The translations under genes and the position numbers were made by a program. Of a DNA stretch of 19,104 nucleotides, positions 12,102 to 19,104 are shown in pieces. Under the pieces are notes generated by a model. That model was not told the origin of the DNA. It saw only the letters and a list, made by a program, of their open reading frames with translations, and ran no database searches. Positions within the stretch are counted from its first letter, which is position 1. Each line of letters starts with the position of its first letter. This stretch comes from JACPAP01 sp035287045. GTDB lineage: Bacteria > Gemmatimonadota > Gemmatimonadetes > Gemmatimonadales > GWC2-71-9. The stretch lies in assembly GCA_035287045.1 (NCBI GenBank), contig DATECF010000141.1, positions 1 to 19,104 of the forward strand. Reading direction: 5' to 3'.

Positions 12102-13406
12102 TTACCGCAGCGCGATGGCCAGCGCGACGCCGCCGCCGGCGGCCAGCGCCGGCAACAGGCGCCGCACCACCAGCATCGGGGAGACGCCCACCAGCCCGGA
12201 CCCGTACACCACCACCGCGGATACCGGCGACATGGTGCGGCCAAAGGCGCCGCCCAGGCAGGCCATCGCGCTCAAGGTCACGGGCTCGTCCGCCGGGCTC
12301 ACCTGGGTGAGGAAGGTCTGCGCGAACGTGAGGATGGGACCCGACCCTGAGCCTGACAGCGTGGACAGGGCCCACGGGAACCCCGCGGCCAGCGGCACCA
12401 GCGCGTTGGTCGCGGTCGCGAGCCGGAGCAACGCCTCGGCCAAGCCCACCACGGCCACTCCGGCGCCGAAGCACTGCGCCGTGATGGTGAGGGAGATGAT
12501 CCCACCGTAAGCCACGCCCATCCCGTCGAAGAAGGCGCGGGACAACGCCACGACTTCCCGCCACGCCACCAGCACCGCCAGCACGCCCCCGATCAACATG
12601 GCCCGTACCACGGGGAGCGCGTTGACCAACGGCTGCCATTCGTCGCCCTCGGGCGGCGCCACCAGCCACGCCAGCGGGGAAAAGCCGGCGTAGGCCGCGA
12701 GCAACAGCGCGATGGGCACCACCGGAATGGCGGCCTTTCCCGGGTGGACCTTGAGCGCCGGCTCGTCCTTGGGGGCGTGCAGCACCGGCTCGGCCTGGAT
12801 CTCGCCGCCTTTCCGACGCCCGTGGGCGAACGCGAAGACCAACGCGGCCACCACCGCGCCCACCAGGCTGGCCGGGATCACGCGCGCGCTGAGCGCGGCC
12901 GCGTTGACGCCGGTCACGCCCGCGATGGCCTGCACGTCCTGCGCGCCGGGATTGAGCAGATCGCCGCCGAACGATGCGCCCAGCACCAGCGCGGCGCCGG
13001 CCACCACCGGCGCGTGGCCGCCGGCCAGCAGCAGGGGCACCAGCACCGGCCCCAGCGCCGCGGCGGTGCTGGCCTGACTGGGGACGGCCATATTGACCAG
13101 GTAGGCCGCCAGGATCCCACCCGGCACCACCAGCCACCGCGCGCGACGCACCGGGGCCAGCAGCGCGTGGACCAGATGCCGGTCACAGCCGGTGGCGCTC
13201 ATCAACGCGGCGAAGCCCATGGAGGCGCAGATGGGCGCCACCATGGACGTGACCATGGCGCGGGTGAAGGTGTCGGCGATGGCCAGCGGTTGGCCGGCCA
13301 GGAGCGCCATCGCCAGTCCGGCGCCGAGCAGCACCAGCCGCACCTCGACCCGCCGGACCATGAGGACGACGGCCGCGATGATGATCGCGGTCGCGATGAT
13401 GAGCAT
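12102..13406 (-). CDS. DcuC-family C4-dicarboxylate carrier
   Basis: This is a 434-aa inner-membrane protein with about 10-12 hydrophobic helices. It starts MLIIATAIIIAAVVLMVRR. The family features of DcuC (ion-transporter fold, two inverted repeats) are visible. The first half has SMVAPICASMGFAALMSATG then the discontinuous-helix segment NMAVPSQASTAAALGPVLVP and FGGDLLNPGAQD. The second half has ALSTLSGSGSGPILTFAQTF and GRTMSPVSAVV. A charged cytoplasmic loop (about 205-235, HGRRKGGEIQ to KVHPGK) separates the halves. DcuC-type proteins exchange or export succinate, fumarate and related acids; the real substrate here is unproven. The upstream ribosome binding site is weak (AAGGCG). The gene is monocistronic and is not near fumarate-reductase or aspartase genes. 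Confidence 0.82.
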   Translation of the reverse strand: MLIIATAIIIAAVVLMVRRVEVRLVLLGAGLAMALLAGQPLAIADTFTRAMVTSMVAPICASMGFAALMSATGCDRHLVHALLAPVRRARWLVVPGGILAAYLVNMAVPSQASTAAALGPVLVPLLLAGGHAPVVAGAALVLGASFGGDLLNPGAQDVQAIAGVTGVNAAALSARVIPASLVGAVVAALVFAFAHGRRKGGEIQAEPVLHAPKDEPALKVHPGKAAIPVVPIALLLAAYAGFSPLAWLVAPPEGDEWQPLVNALPVVRAMLIGGVLAVLVAWREVVALSRAFFDGMGVAYGGIISLTITAQCFGAGVAVVGLAEALLRLATATNALVPLAAGFPWALSTLSGSGSGPILTFAQTFLTQVSPADEPVTLSAMACLGGAFGRTMSPVSAVVVYGSGLVGVSPMLVVRRLLPALAAGGGVALAIALR

Positions 13407-13486
13407 GCGAACGCCTTGCCAGGGACCAGCCTAAGCTGCCCGGCACTCGGCCGACTGCAAGCCCCGGCGAGGACTCGGGAATAGCT

Positions 13487-13517
13487 GAAGCGCGGTAGCC
13501 GACGGCTACCGCGCTTC
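13487..13517 (-). terminator. Hairpin downstream of the M14 peptidase gene
   Basis: A perfect 14-bp stem (13487-13500 with 13504-13517) closes on a 3-nt GAC loop. On the minus strand it lies about 40 nt after the M14 stop. The flanks are not U-rich. Confidence 0.6.
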
Positions 13518-13532
13518 GTACTGGGAGGAGCG

Positions 13533-13548
13533 AGCTCCGGAAGGAGCT
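13533..13548. terminator. Small second hairpin next to the M14 stop
   Basis: AGCTCC (13533-13538) pairs with GGAGCT (13543-13548) around GGAA. It stands between the M14 stop and the larger 14-bp hairpin and probably forms part of the same 3' end structure. Confidence 0.35.
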
Positions 13549-13557
13549 ACCTGTCCG

Positions 13558-16350
13558 CTACTGCACCGCCGCACCCCGGATCTGCGTGGCACCAGCGAGG
13601 TAGATCCCGTTAAACAGGAACTTGAACGTCCCGTGCGGCTGGCCGCGATTGGTGACCTCGGGACCCAGCAAGTAGAGCTGGCCCCTGCCCACCTTGGCTT
13701 CCGCGATGGCCACGCCGCCCTTCAAGTACTGCTGGCCCCAGGCCCAACCGCTCCTGAGCGGCGCGTCACTCTCGAACCACGCCACCTGGGTGACGCCCTG
13801 GGCTCCGGCGTTCGGCGCCAGCTTCATCACCGGGCTCTGGTCGAAGAACACGTCCACGCGTTCCGGCACGCCGTACGCGATGGGGCGCGTGTTATCCACC
13901 CGCACCTCCAGCACCGAGCCGGGCACGTAGAACTTGTCCTCGGACAGCGGTTTTCCGGACGCGTCCACCAGCTGGTTCGCCACCGGCACACCGGCATGCG
14001 CGCCCATCGAGATCGAGCTGCCGATCGCGATGATGGTCCCGCCGTCCGCCAGGAACTGCTTGAGCTGCGGGACGGTGTTGGCCACGGTCACGTGTCCCAG
14101 CCAGCCGCGGAACTCCGCCGGAATACTGGCCGCGTCCGGCTGCTCGCCCGCGCCGCCGGGCCCACCGCGAGCTTCCAGTCCCGGAATCGCTTCGGTGGGG
14201 AAGATGATCACATCGTATTTCTTGGCGAGTTGGCCCGCGTCCAGCCCCTGGGGCCACACCCGCTCGAACGGGAACTCGTACTGCTCCAGGAGCCAGCGCA
14301 CCCAGCCCGAGGGCATGGAGCCGCCGTAGCGGTCCCACAGCGCCACGCGCACTGGCTTCATCCGCAGCGCGCTCACCTCCGGACCCTGGGCCACGCCGTC
14401 GAACGCCATCCCCATCTCGGTGGCCAGCTGCTGGAGCACGGGCACCAGACCGGCTTTCGCCGGGAGGTACACCGTGCCGGCGGGGTAGGTCTTGCCGTTG
14501 GCCTGGAACGGTTGCGTGAGCCACTGCACCTCGAACTTGCCGGCCATCAGACGGTTGGTGGCGACGAAGCCGTCAACGTAGACGTGGCTCAGCAAGAAAC
14601 CCCGCGCGCCCTGCGCGTTCGCCACCATGCCGGCCGGCGGCTTCTGCATGCCGGTGGTCTTGGTGAACGGGCCGTCGAACCCGTCCAGGACGCGGTCGAA
14701 CTTGACGCCCATCTGGTACGCCAGCGTGTAGCCCGCGTTGTCGTACGGGGGAATGGGCGGGCCGCCCGGATAGGTGAAGTCGTTGGGATAATCCTGCGGC
14801 TCGAACATGTCGATCACGTGCGGTCGGAAGGCCTGCGCGGCCTTCACCACGTACGAGCCTGCGGGATACTGCTTGCCGCCCACCGTGAACGCGCTCGTCG
14901 CCTGATGAATGGTGACGCCGTTCTTGACCAGCGCGTTGATGAACTTGACCGCGGTGGGGAAGTCCGGTTGATCGGACGGGATGATGTAACCCCGCGCATC
15001 CCGATTTGCCGGCTGGCGCAGCATCGGGAAGTAGCTGATCGGCACTTCGCGGCCGAAGCCGGGGAATCGCTCCGAGCCGACCCGCGCTTGATCTCGCGCC
15101 ACCGCCGCTCTGACCTGGTCAATCAACTTGGGGTGCACCGTCCAGTGATCCCGGTTGCCCCGCTCGATGGAGCGCTTGCCCATCAAGTAGACGTTGTACT
15201 GCAGCTTCTCCCGGTTGCGCGAGGCCCAGTCCAGCACCGCGCGGTTGGCGGTGATGGAGTACTCGATGGATTGCCGGAAGTGCCAATCCGTGGTGGGCTC
15301 CACCGGCCAGAGGAGGTCGCCGCTGGGAAGCTGCCGCTCGGGATAGAAGGGGATCGTCATGGGCGTGGGCGTGCCCTTCGTCTCCGTGAGCAGGCCGACC
15401 ATGTTGTGGAAGTACGCCGCGGTCCGCAGGCCACCATTCCACCAGGTCTGGTAGCTCGCGCCCCGCCGCATGGTGGCGCCCGGCTTGTTCTCCGCCACGA
15501 AGCGCTCGTGCATGGCGGCGCCGACGCCGTCAAGCTCCGCCATCAACAGCGGATCCAGGTTGTAGTTGAATGGATCGCGGAACGGCGGCGCGAACAGGAT
15601 CACGCCCTGCGGGCCGGTCTGGTGGTGGTTGTAGAGGATCTGGGGCGACCACTCGAGGTACAGCACCCGCGCCATGTTCTGGGTCTCGGGCTGGTTGGCG
15701 ATGTAGAAATCCCGATTGTTATCGTGCCCGATGTACTTCTGGTAGAGGCGCGGGACGCCCTCCATGGAGCGCTTCAGCGGGTCCGCCTCGCGCATGTACC
15801 AGCCGGAGACCAGCTCCATGCCGTCCGGGTTCGCCTGCACCGCCAGCAGGATATCGTCGTTCAGGAACCGCATGGTCTCGGGGTCGGTGCGGCTCACCAT
15901 CTGGTAGACCATCTCCATCAGCTGGTGCGCGCCCAGCACCTCGGTGCCGTGCAGGCCGCCGTCGATCCAGACGACCGCCTTGCCTTCCTGCGCCAGGGCC
16001 CTGGCCTGGTCGTCCGTCAGTCCCTCGGCCAGCGCCAGACGCCGGGCGTTGTCCCGGAAGCGCGCCAGCCTGGCGTGATTCTCGGGCGAGGTGATAATGG
16101 CCATGAGCTGGGGCCGGCCCTCGGCGCTCTTGCCGATCTCCTGCACCACCAACCGGTCCGACTCGGCGTCCAGCTTCCGCCAGTACTCCGTCAGCTGCGT
16201 GTAGGTGGCGAGGAAGTAATCGTCGCCGATATTGTGACCGAGCTGTTCTTTGGGGGTGGTGATGCGGGTCTGGGCTGCGGCGGGCGCCGCGAGGACGACC
16301 GCTGTCACGAGGGCCAGCCCCATGACGCGGGCGCGACTGAGATGAATCAT
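13558..16350 (-). CDS. Secreted M14-family zinc carboxypeptidase-like protein
   Basis: This is 930 aa from the ATG at 16350, chosen because AAGGAGG lies 7 nt upstream; an upstream ATG at 16371 lacks such a site. Residues 1-27 are a signal peptide (signature LALVTAVVLAAPAAAQ). The M14 catalytic domain spans about 45-370: zinc ligands His134 and Glu137 (GGLHGTEVLG), NPDG at 174-177, the substrate Asn-Arg pair in HDNNRDF (about 209-215), a third zinc His at 242 or 243 (YNHHQTG) and catalytic Glu323 in LLTETKG. All are intact. The C-terminal part (about 400-930) has beta-rich segments and a late Rossmann/amidotransferase-like block (KYDVIIFPTEAIPGL, then GGTIIAIGSSISM). It probably degrades extracellular or periplasmic peptides. 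Such large M14 proteins are abundant in Gemmatimonadota. Confidence 0.93.
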   Translation of the reverse strand: MIHLSRARVMGLALVTAVVLAAPAAAQTRITTPKEQLGHNIGDDYFLATYTQLTEYWRKLDAESDRLVVQEIGKSAEGRPQLMAIITSPENHARLARFRDNARRLALAEGLTDDQARALAQEGKAVVWIDGGLHGTEVLGAHQLMEMVYQMVSRTDPETMRFLNDDILLAVQANPDGMELVSGWYMREADPLKRSMEGVPRLYQKYIGHDNNRDFYIANQPETQNMARVLYLEWSPQILYNHHQTGPQGVILFAPPFRDPFNYNLDPLLMAELDGVGAAMHERFVAENKPGATMRRGASYQTWWNGGLRTAAYFHNMVGLLTETKGTPTPMTIPFYPERQLPSGDLLWPVEPTTDWHFRQSIEYSITANRAVLDWASRNREKLQYNVYLMGKRSIERGNRDHWTVHPKLIDQVRAAVARDQARVGSERFPGFGREVPISYFPMLRQPANRDARGYIIPSDQPDFPTAVKFINALVKNGVTIHQATSAFTVGGKQYPAGSYVVKAAQAFRPHVIDMFEPQDYPNDFTYPGGPPIPPYDNAGYTLAYQMGVKFDRVLDGFDGPFTKTTGMQKPPAGMVANAQGARGFLLSHVYVDGFVATNRLMAGKFEVQWLTQPFQANGKTYPAGTVYLPAKAGLVPVLQQLATEMGMAFDGVAQGPEVSALRMKPVRVALWDRYGGSMPSGWVRWLLEQYEFPFERVWPQGLDAGQLAKKYDVIIFPTEAIPGLEARGGPGGAGEQPDAASIPAEFRGWLGHVTVANTVPQLKQFLADGGTIIAIGSSISMGAHAGVPVANQLVDASGKPLSEDKFYVPGSVLEVRVDNTRPIAYGVPERVDVFFDQSPVMKLAPNAGAQGVTQVAWFESDAPLRSGWAWGQQYLKGGVAIAEAKVGRGQLYLLGPEVTNRGQPHGTFKFLFNGIYLAGATQIRGAAVQ

Positions 16351-16439
16351 CTGTCCCCCTCCTTTCAACAAGGGGTGTGGGTGTTAGGGAGGGGTTTACT
16401 AGCATATCCGCGGGGACCGCGCTGCGCCAGTCTGGCGCG

Positions 16440-16468
16440 TTGCGCCGGCGCGCGCCGTGGTGCATAAT
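16440..16468 (+). promoter_or_regulatory. Promoter of the Omp85-like gene
   Basis: TTGCGC (16440-16445) and CATAAT (16463-16468) have a 17-nt spacer in the 145-nt divergent gap. The start would be near 16475, about 20 nt before the ATG, which leaves room for the GGGGA ribosome binding site at 16486-16490. Confidence 0.55.
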
Positions 16469-16495
16469 CGCCCGCCTCGCCCCCCGGGGAGCGCC

Positions 16496-17668
16496 ATGCG
16501 GTGGATGCACTGGGTTGCACTTCTCGTGACGACGGCCGCTCCGATGACTCGGGCGCAGCAGGCCCAGACCGGGTTGGGCTGGTCCGCGTTGCCGGCCCTC
16601 AATTACGACTCGGATCAGGGGTTCGGCTACGGCGTCACCGGCGGCCTGTACCAGTACGGCGACGGCGCCCAGTCGCCCTATCTCTGGGCCTTCGAGCCGA
16701 TCGTCTTCTTCACCACGCGCGGCCGGAGATCCGTCACCCTCTTCTACGACTCCCCGCGCCAGTTCGGCGAGCGGGTTCGGCTCACGGTGCGCGCGTTCGT
16801 GGACCGGGACTGCTGCCAGCCGTACTTCGGCCTGGGGAACGCCACTCCGTACGACTCGGCGCTGGACGCGCGGGACTCGTTGCCGAGCTACTACACCTAT
16901 CGCCGAAACCGCGCCACGCTGGTGGTGGATCTCCAGTGGAGCGTCCTGCCGCGGGTCCGCCTGCTCACGGGCATGGCCGCGCACCGGAACACCACGGCCG
17001 CCCGCGATCTCAGCACCCAATTCGCGGTGGACCTGAACAACGGCACGGTGCCGTCGGGCGAGGACGCCTCCACCTCGCTGGGTCCCAAGGTCGGTCTGAT
17101 CTATGACACCCGCGATGTGGAGCGCGACCCGCGGCGCGGCCTGTGGCTCGAGGGCATCGCGTGGCAGGGGTTCGTGGTGCCGGCCGGCGACGACTTCACG
17201 CGCTTCACCGGGACCCTGCGAGGCTACCTGAGCCCGAGCGCGTCGCTCACGTTCGCGGGCCGGGTGTTCGGCGAGCACATCCAGGGCGCGATGCCCGTCG
17301 CGATGCTCGCGGATCTGGGTTCGTCATTCCAGGACTTCACCGGATTGGGCGGCGCCGAGTCGGTGCGCGGGGTGTTGTGGCAGCGGTACCTGGGACGCAC
17401 CAGGGCGCTCGGCAACGCGGAAGTCCGCTGGCGGGGGTTGCCGTTCCGGTTCCTGGGCGCGCCGTGGCAGCTGGGCGTGGTGGGCTTCGTGGACGCGGGG
17501 CGCGTGTGGGACGATCGCGGCGCGGGCGACGCCGGCGCCGGGCTGCACTGGGGCAAGGGCGCCGGCCTCCGGGTGGCGTGGGGTCAGTCGTTCATCATCG
17601 CGGCGGACTTCGGCCACGGCAAGGAGGCCGGTTTACAGACCTACCTCAAGCTGGGGCACATGTTCTAG
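16496..17668 (+). CDS. Omp85/BamA-TamA-type outer-membrane barrel protein without POTRA domains
   Basis: This is 390 aa from the ATG at 16496, with GGGGA placed 5 nt upstream. Residues 1-20 are a signal peptide ending at TRA-QQ. The rest is alternating amphipathic strands with Tyr, Phe and Trp at regular spacing, as in an outer-membrane beta barrel. The surface-antigen signature appears as IYDTRDVERDPRRGLWLEG (about 202-220) and the lid-loop motif GLGGAESVRGVLWQRYLG (about 282-299). It ends LKLGHMF, with the terminal Phe recognised by the BAM machinery. No POTRA domains precede the barrel, so it is not BamA itself. It may resemble the short Omp85-like proteins linked to lipid or protein export. 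It is divergent from the M14 peptidase. Confidence 0.85.
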   Translation: MRWMHWVALLVTTAAPMTRAQQAQTGLGWSALPALNYDSDQGFGYGVTGGLYQYGDGAQSPYLWAFEPIVFFTTRGRRSVTLFYDSPRQFGERVRLTVRAFVDRDCCQPYFGLGNATPYDSALDARDSLPSYYTYRRNRATLVVDLQWSVLPRVRLLTGMAAHRNTTAARDLSTQFAVDLNNGTVPSGEDASTSLGPKVGLIYDTRDVERDPRRGLWLEGIAWQGFVVPAGDDFTRFTGTLRGYLSPSASLTFAGRVFGEHIQGAMPVAMLADLGSSFQDFTGLGGAESVRGVLWQRYLGRTRALGNAEVRWRGLPFRFLGAPWQLGVVGFVDAGRVWDDRGAGDAGAGLHWGKGAGLRVAWGQSFIIAADFGHGKEAGLQTYLKLGHMF

Positions 17669-17674
17669 GAGTCA

Positions 17675-17702
17675 GACCACCACTCTGTTGCTCGTGGAGG
17701 TC
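17675..17702. terminator. Bidirectional terminator between barrel and glycine-rich protein genes
   Basis: GACC-A-CCAC (17675-17683) pairs with GTGG-A-GGTC (17694-17702) around a 10-nt loop, with one A-A mismatch. It fills almost the whole 32-nt gap between two convergent stops and overlaps the minus-strand stop codon. Confidence 0.5.
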
Positions 17703-19104
17703 AGAATCGATAGCTGAGCGACGCCAGGGGCACCTGGCCCCGGCCGCCGCGCAGCAGGTGCGTCGCGGCGAGGGGGTTCACGGTGAACTGCAGGTTGGAC
17801 CCCAGCGTGGCGCTCCGGGCCTGCTTGGCCATGGCCGGATAGAGCACGGCGAACCCCGCGGCGGCCCCGACGGCGGTCGCGGAGAGGTACAGCTCGCTGT
17901 GGTTGTTGTCCTGATACGGCGCCGCGGGATCAGGGGACTCGTCCGGCGCGGCGAGATAGGCCAGGCCCAGCCCCAGGAGTCCGCCCGCCAGCGGCGACAG
18001 CGAGAGCAGGGTCCCCTGGCTGGTGCTGAAGTTGCGCCCGCCGACCAGCGCGCGACCCAACACCACACCCGCGGCCGTGCCGATCAGGCCGCCGGCCGTG
18101 TGGGTTCGGGCGTAGTAGTCCTCCCGGTACGTATAGGTGGAGCTGTCCGGGTACGTCAGCGTGACGGTCCGCGGCTGCTGGATGATGTCGCCCACCGCGA
18201 GGCCGGCGAGGCCGCCCATCATGGCGACGTTCCGGAACACGATGGCGTCGCCCCGGGTCCAGTCGCCGCTCGCCCCGAACAGGTATCCAGCCACCAGGCC
18301 CAGGCCGCTGCCCGCCAGGATGGCGGCCGATTGCAGGGTCCGATCGGCGATCTGGTAGGTGAAGGTGCCGCCGGCCCCGTCGGGGGCGGTGACGGTCTTG
18401 GAGCGTTCGTCCAGCTCGAGGAGATTCGCGACGCCAAACCCGGTGCCCAACCCGAGGTCGCCGCCAACGCCGGTGAGCTCCGCCCGGCCCGGGGTCATGC
18501 CGAGCGACTGGGTGATCAGGCCCGCGGCGACGGCCTCGGTCGCGCCGACGGCGACGCTCCAGGCGTACTTGGTCTTGTCCTGGACGGCGTCGCCCAGGCG
18601 GGACACCACGTACCCGTGAAGCGCGCCGCGCGTCCCGCCCCAGAGCGCCATGGTGGCGGCGCCGTCGGACACGGCAACGGTCCTGGTGGCCAGGAACGGC
18701 ACGAAGAAGCTCCCCGCGGCCGTGAGCATGTACAACGCCACGCCGGTCTGTTCGTCCTGCGGGTTGAACGCCTCTTCGGTGGCCCAGCCGTAGAAGCCGA
18801 GCCCCAGCAGGGTGGAGCCCACGAGGAGTTTGGTCCGGCCGCCCTGGTCCAGCACTGCGGTGGGTGCGCGGGCGGTGATTCGCGCCGTCAGATCGCGCCG
18901 GAACTCCGCGGCCTGCGCGGCCGATAGTGGCCGGCGCTCTCGCCGGAGCCCGCCGCTACGGTCCGAGGTGATCTCAAGCACGAACGACCCATCGGCGAGC
19001 TGAAACAGCCGCGCCTCGCGGAACCCTTCGACCTCACCGAACAGGCCCACGCGCCGCGCCAGCTCGCCCGTGATCACCTGGATCCGGCCGGCCTCGTCCA
19101 CCGG
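17701..19104 (-). CDS. Glycine-rich multi-segment hydrophobic protein, 5' end beyond the window
   Basis: At least 466 residues; the frame stays open to the window edge, and the first possible start (GTG at 19101) is not convincing because no signal peptide follows. The visible N-terminal region (about 1-85) is soluble and contains RLFQLADGSFVLEITSDRSG. The rest has about ten hydrophobic segments rich in Gly and Ala, such as LLVGSTLLGLGFYGWAT, SAAILAGSGLGLVAGYLFGA and LIGTAAGVVLGRALVGG, separated by polar loops. One loop carries TVTLTYPDSSTYTYREDYYA. The protein ends ASLSYRF with an aromatic terminus. I do not recognise a family. A membrane-inserted or outer-membrane-associated protein is likely, but strands versus helices cannot be decided by eye. 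Confidence 0.75.
   Translation of the reverse strand, partial: PVDEAGRIQVITGELARRVGLFGEVEGFREARLFQLADGSFVLEITSDRSGGLRRERRPLSAAQAAEFRRDLTARITARAPTAVLDQGGRTKLLVGSTLLGLGFYGWATEEAFNPQDEQTGVALYMLTAAGSFFVPFLATRTVAVSDGAATMALWGGTRGALHGYVVSRLGDAVQDKTKYAWSVAVGATEAVAAGLITQSLGMTPGRAELTGVGGDLGLGTGFGVANLLELDERSKTVTAPDGAGGTFTYQIADRTLQSAAILAGSGLGLVAGYLFGASGDWTRGDAIVFRNVAMMGGLAGLAVGDIIQQPRTVTLTYPDSSTYTYREDYYARTHTAGGLIGTAAGVVLGRALVGGRNFSTSQGTLLSLSPLAGGLLGLGLAYLAAPDESPDPAAPYQDNNHSELYLSATAVGAAAGFAVLYPAMAKQARSATLGSNLQFTVNPLAATHLLRGGRGQVPLASLSYRF

Noticed and set aside
11163..12350. A 395-codon plus-strand frame across the DUF4287-type gene and the carrier's 3' end
   Set aside because: It spans two minus-strand genes and their intergenic gap with no domain; the minus-strand gene has a good ribosome binding site and recognisable motifs.
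13633..16467. A 944-codon open frame on the plus strand across the M14 peptidase gene
   Set aside because: It mirrors the minus-strand gene in very GC-rich DNA; the sequence is low-complexity in Arg, Gly, His and Val with no recognisable domain, while the minus strand has intact M14 motifs and a signal peptide.

Overview
The window is GC-rich chromosomal DNA. Its gene content is typical of Gemmatimonadota or a close FCB-group relative: a Ser/Thr kinase with a C-terminal TPR/FlgO-like output region, a large secreted M14 peptidase, an M55 D-aminopeptidase, an Omp85-type barrel, and AraC regulators with membrane N-termini. This placement is inferred from protein style; no rRNA or other phylogenetic marker is present. 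I see no CRISPR array, no insertion sequence and no intact tRNA or rRNA.

Positions 1-3000 are mostly eroded sequence around one housekeeping unit. The left edge holds a frameshifted DUF4258 gene coupled to an intact DUF2283 gene. An AraC-type sensor remnant and a truncated 47-aa reading frame follow. After a strong intrinsic terminator (1083-1119) comes a SAM-I/IV-type riboswitch (about 1151-1250) that controls metK (1314-2429). Downstream lie a strong hairpin, the 3' half of a tRNA-Leu-like gene on the minus strand, and the C-terminal scrap of a PD40 beta-propeller protein.

Positions 2850-3965 hold a toxin-antitoxin-like pair: an 87-aa basic protein, then an AbiEii-type nucleotidyltransferase. 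An AT-rich promoter drives it, and a perfect palindrome covers the -35 box. A 992-aa receptor-type Ser/Thr kinase converges on it from the right. Next come an internally deleted Uma2 remnant (7033-7206) and a conserved 90-aa protein.

Positions 7464-10095 are a minus-strand cluster: a DUF2779 nuclease (Cas4-like plus DEDD exonuclease), a secreted M55 peptidase and a coupled one-helix membrane protein. A TPR lipoprotein (plus), a DUF4287-type protein (minus) and a DcuC-family dicarboxylate carrier (minus) follow. A 930-aa secreted M14 metallopeptidase (minus) is divergent from an Omp85-like barrel (plus). The barrel converges on a glycine-rich hydrophobic protein of unknown function that runs off the right edge.

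The secreted peptidases plus the dicarboxylate carrier fit a peptide- and organic-acid-using heterotroph. The most informative non-coding element is the metK riboswitch. The most unusual global pattern is that several remnants keep recognisable N- and C-terminal ends but have lost their middles.
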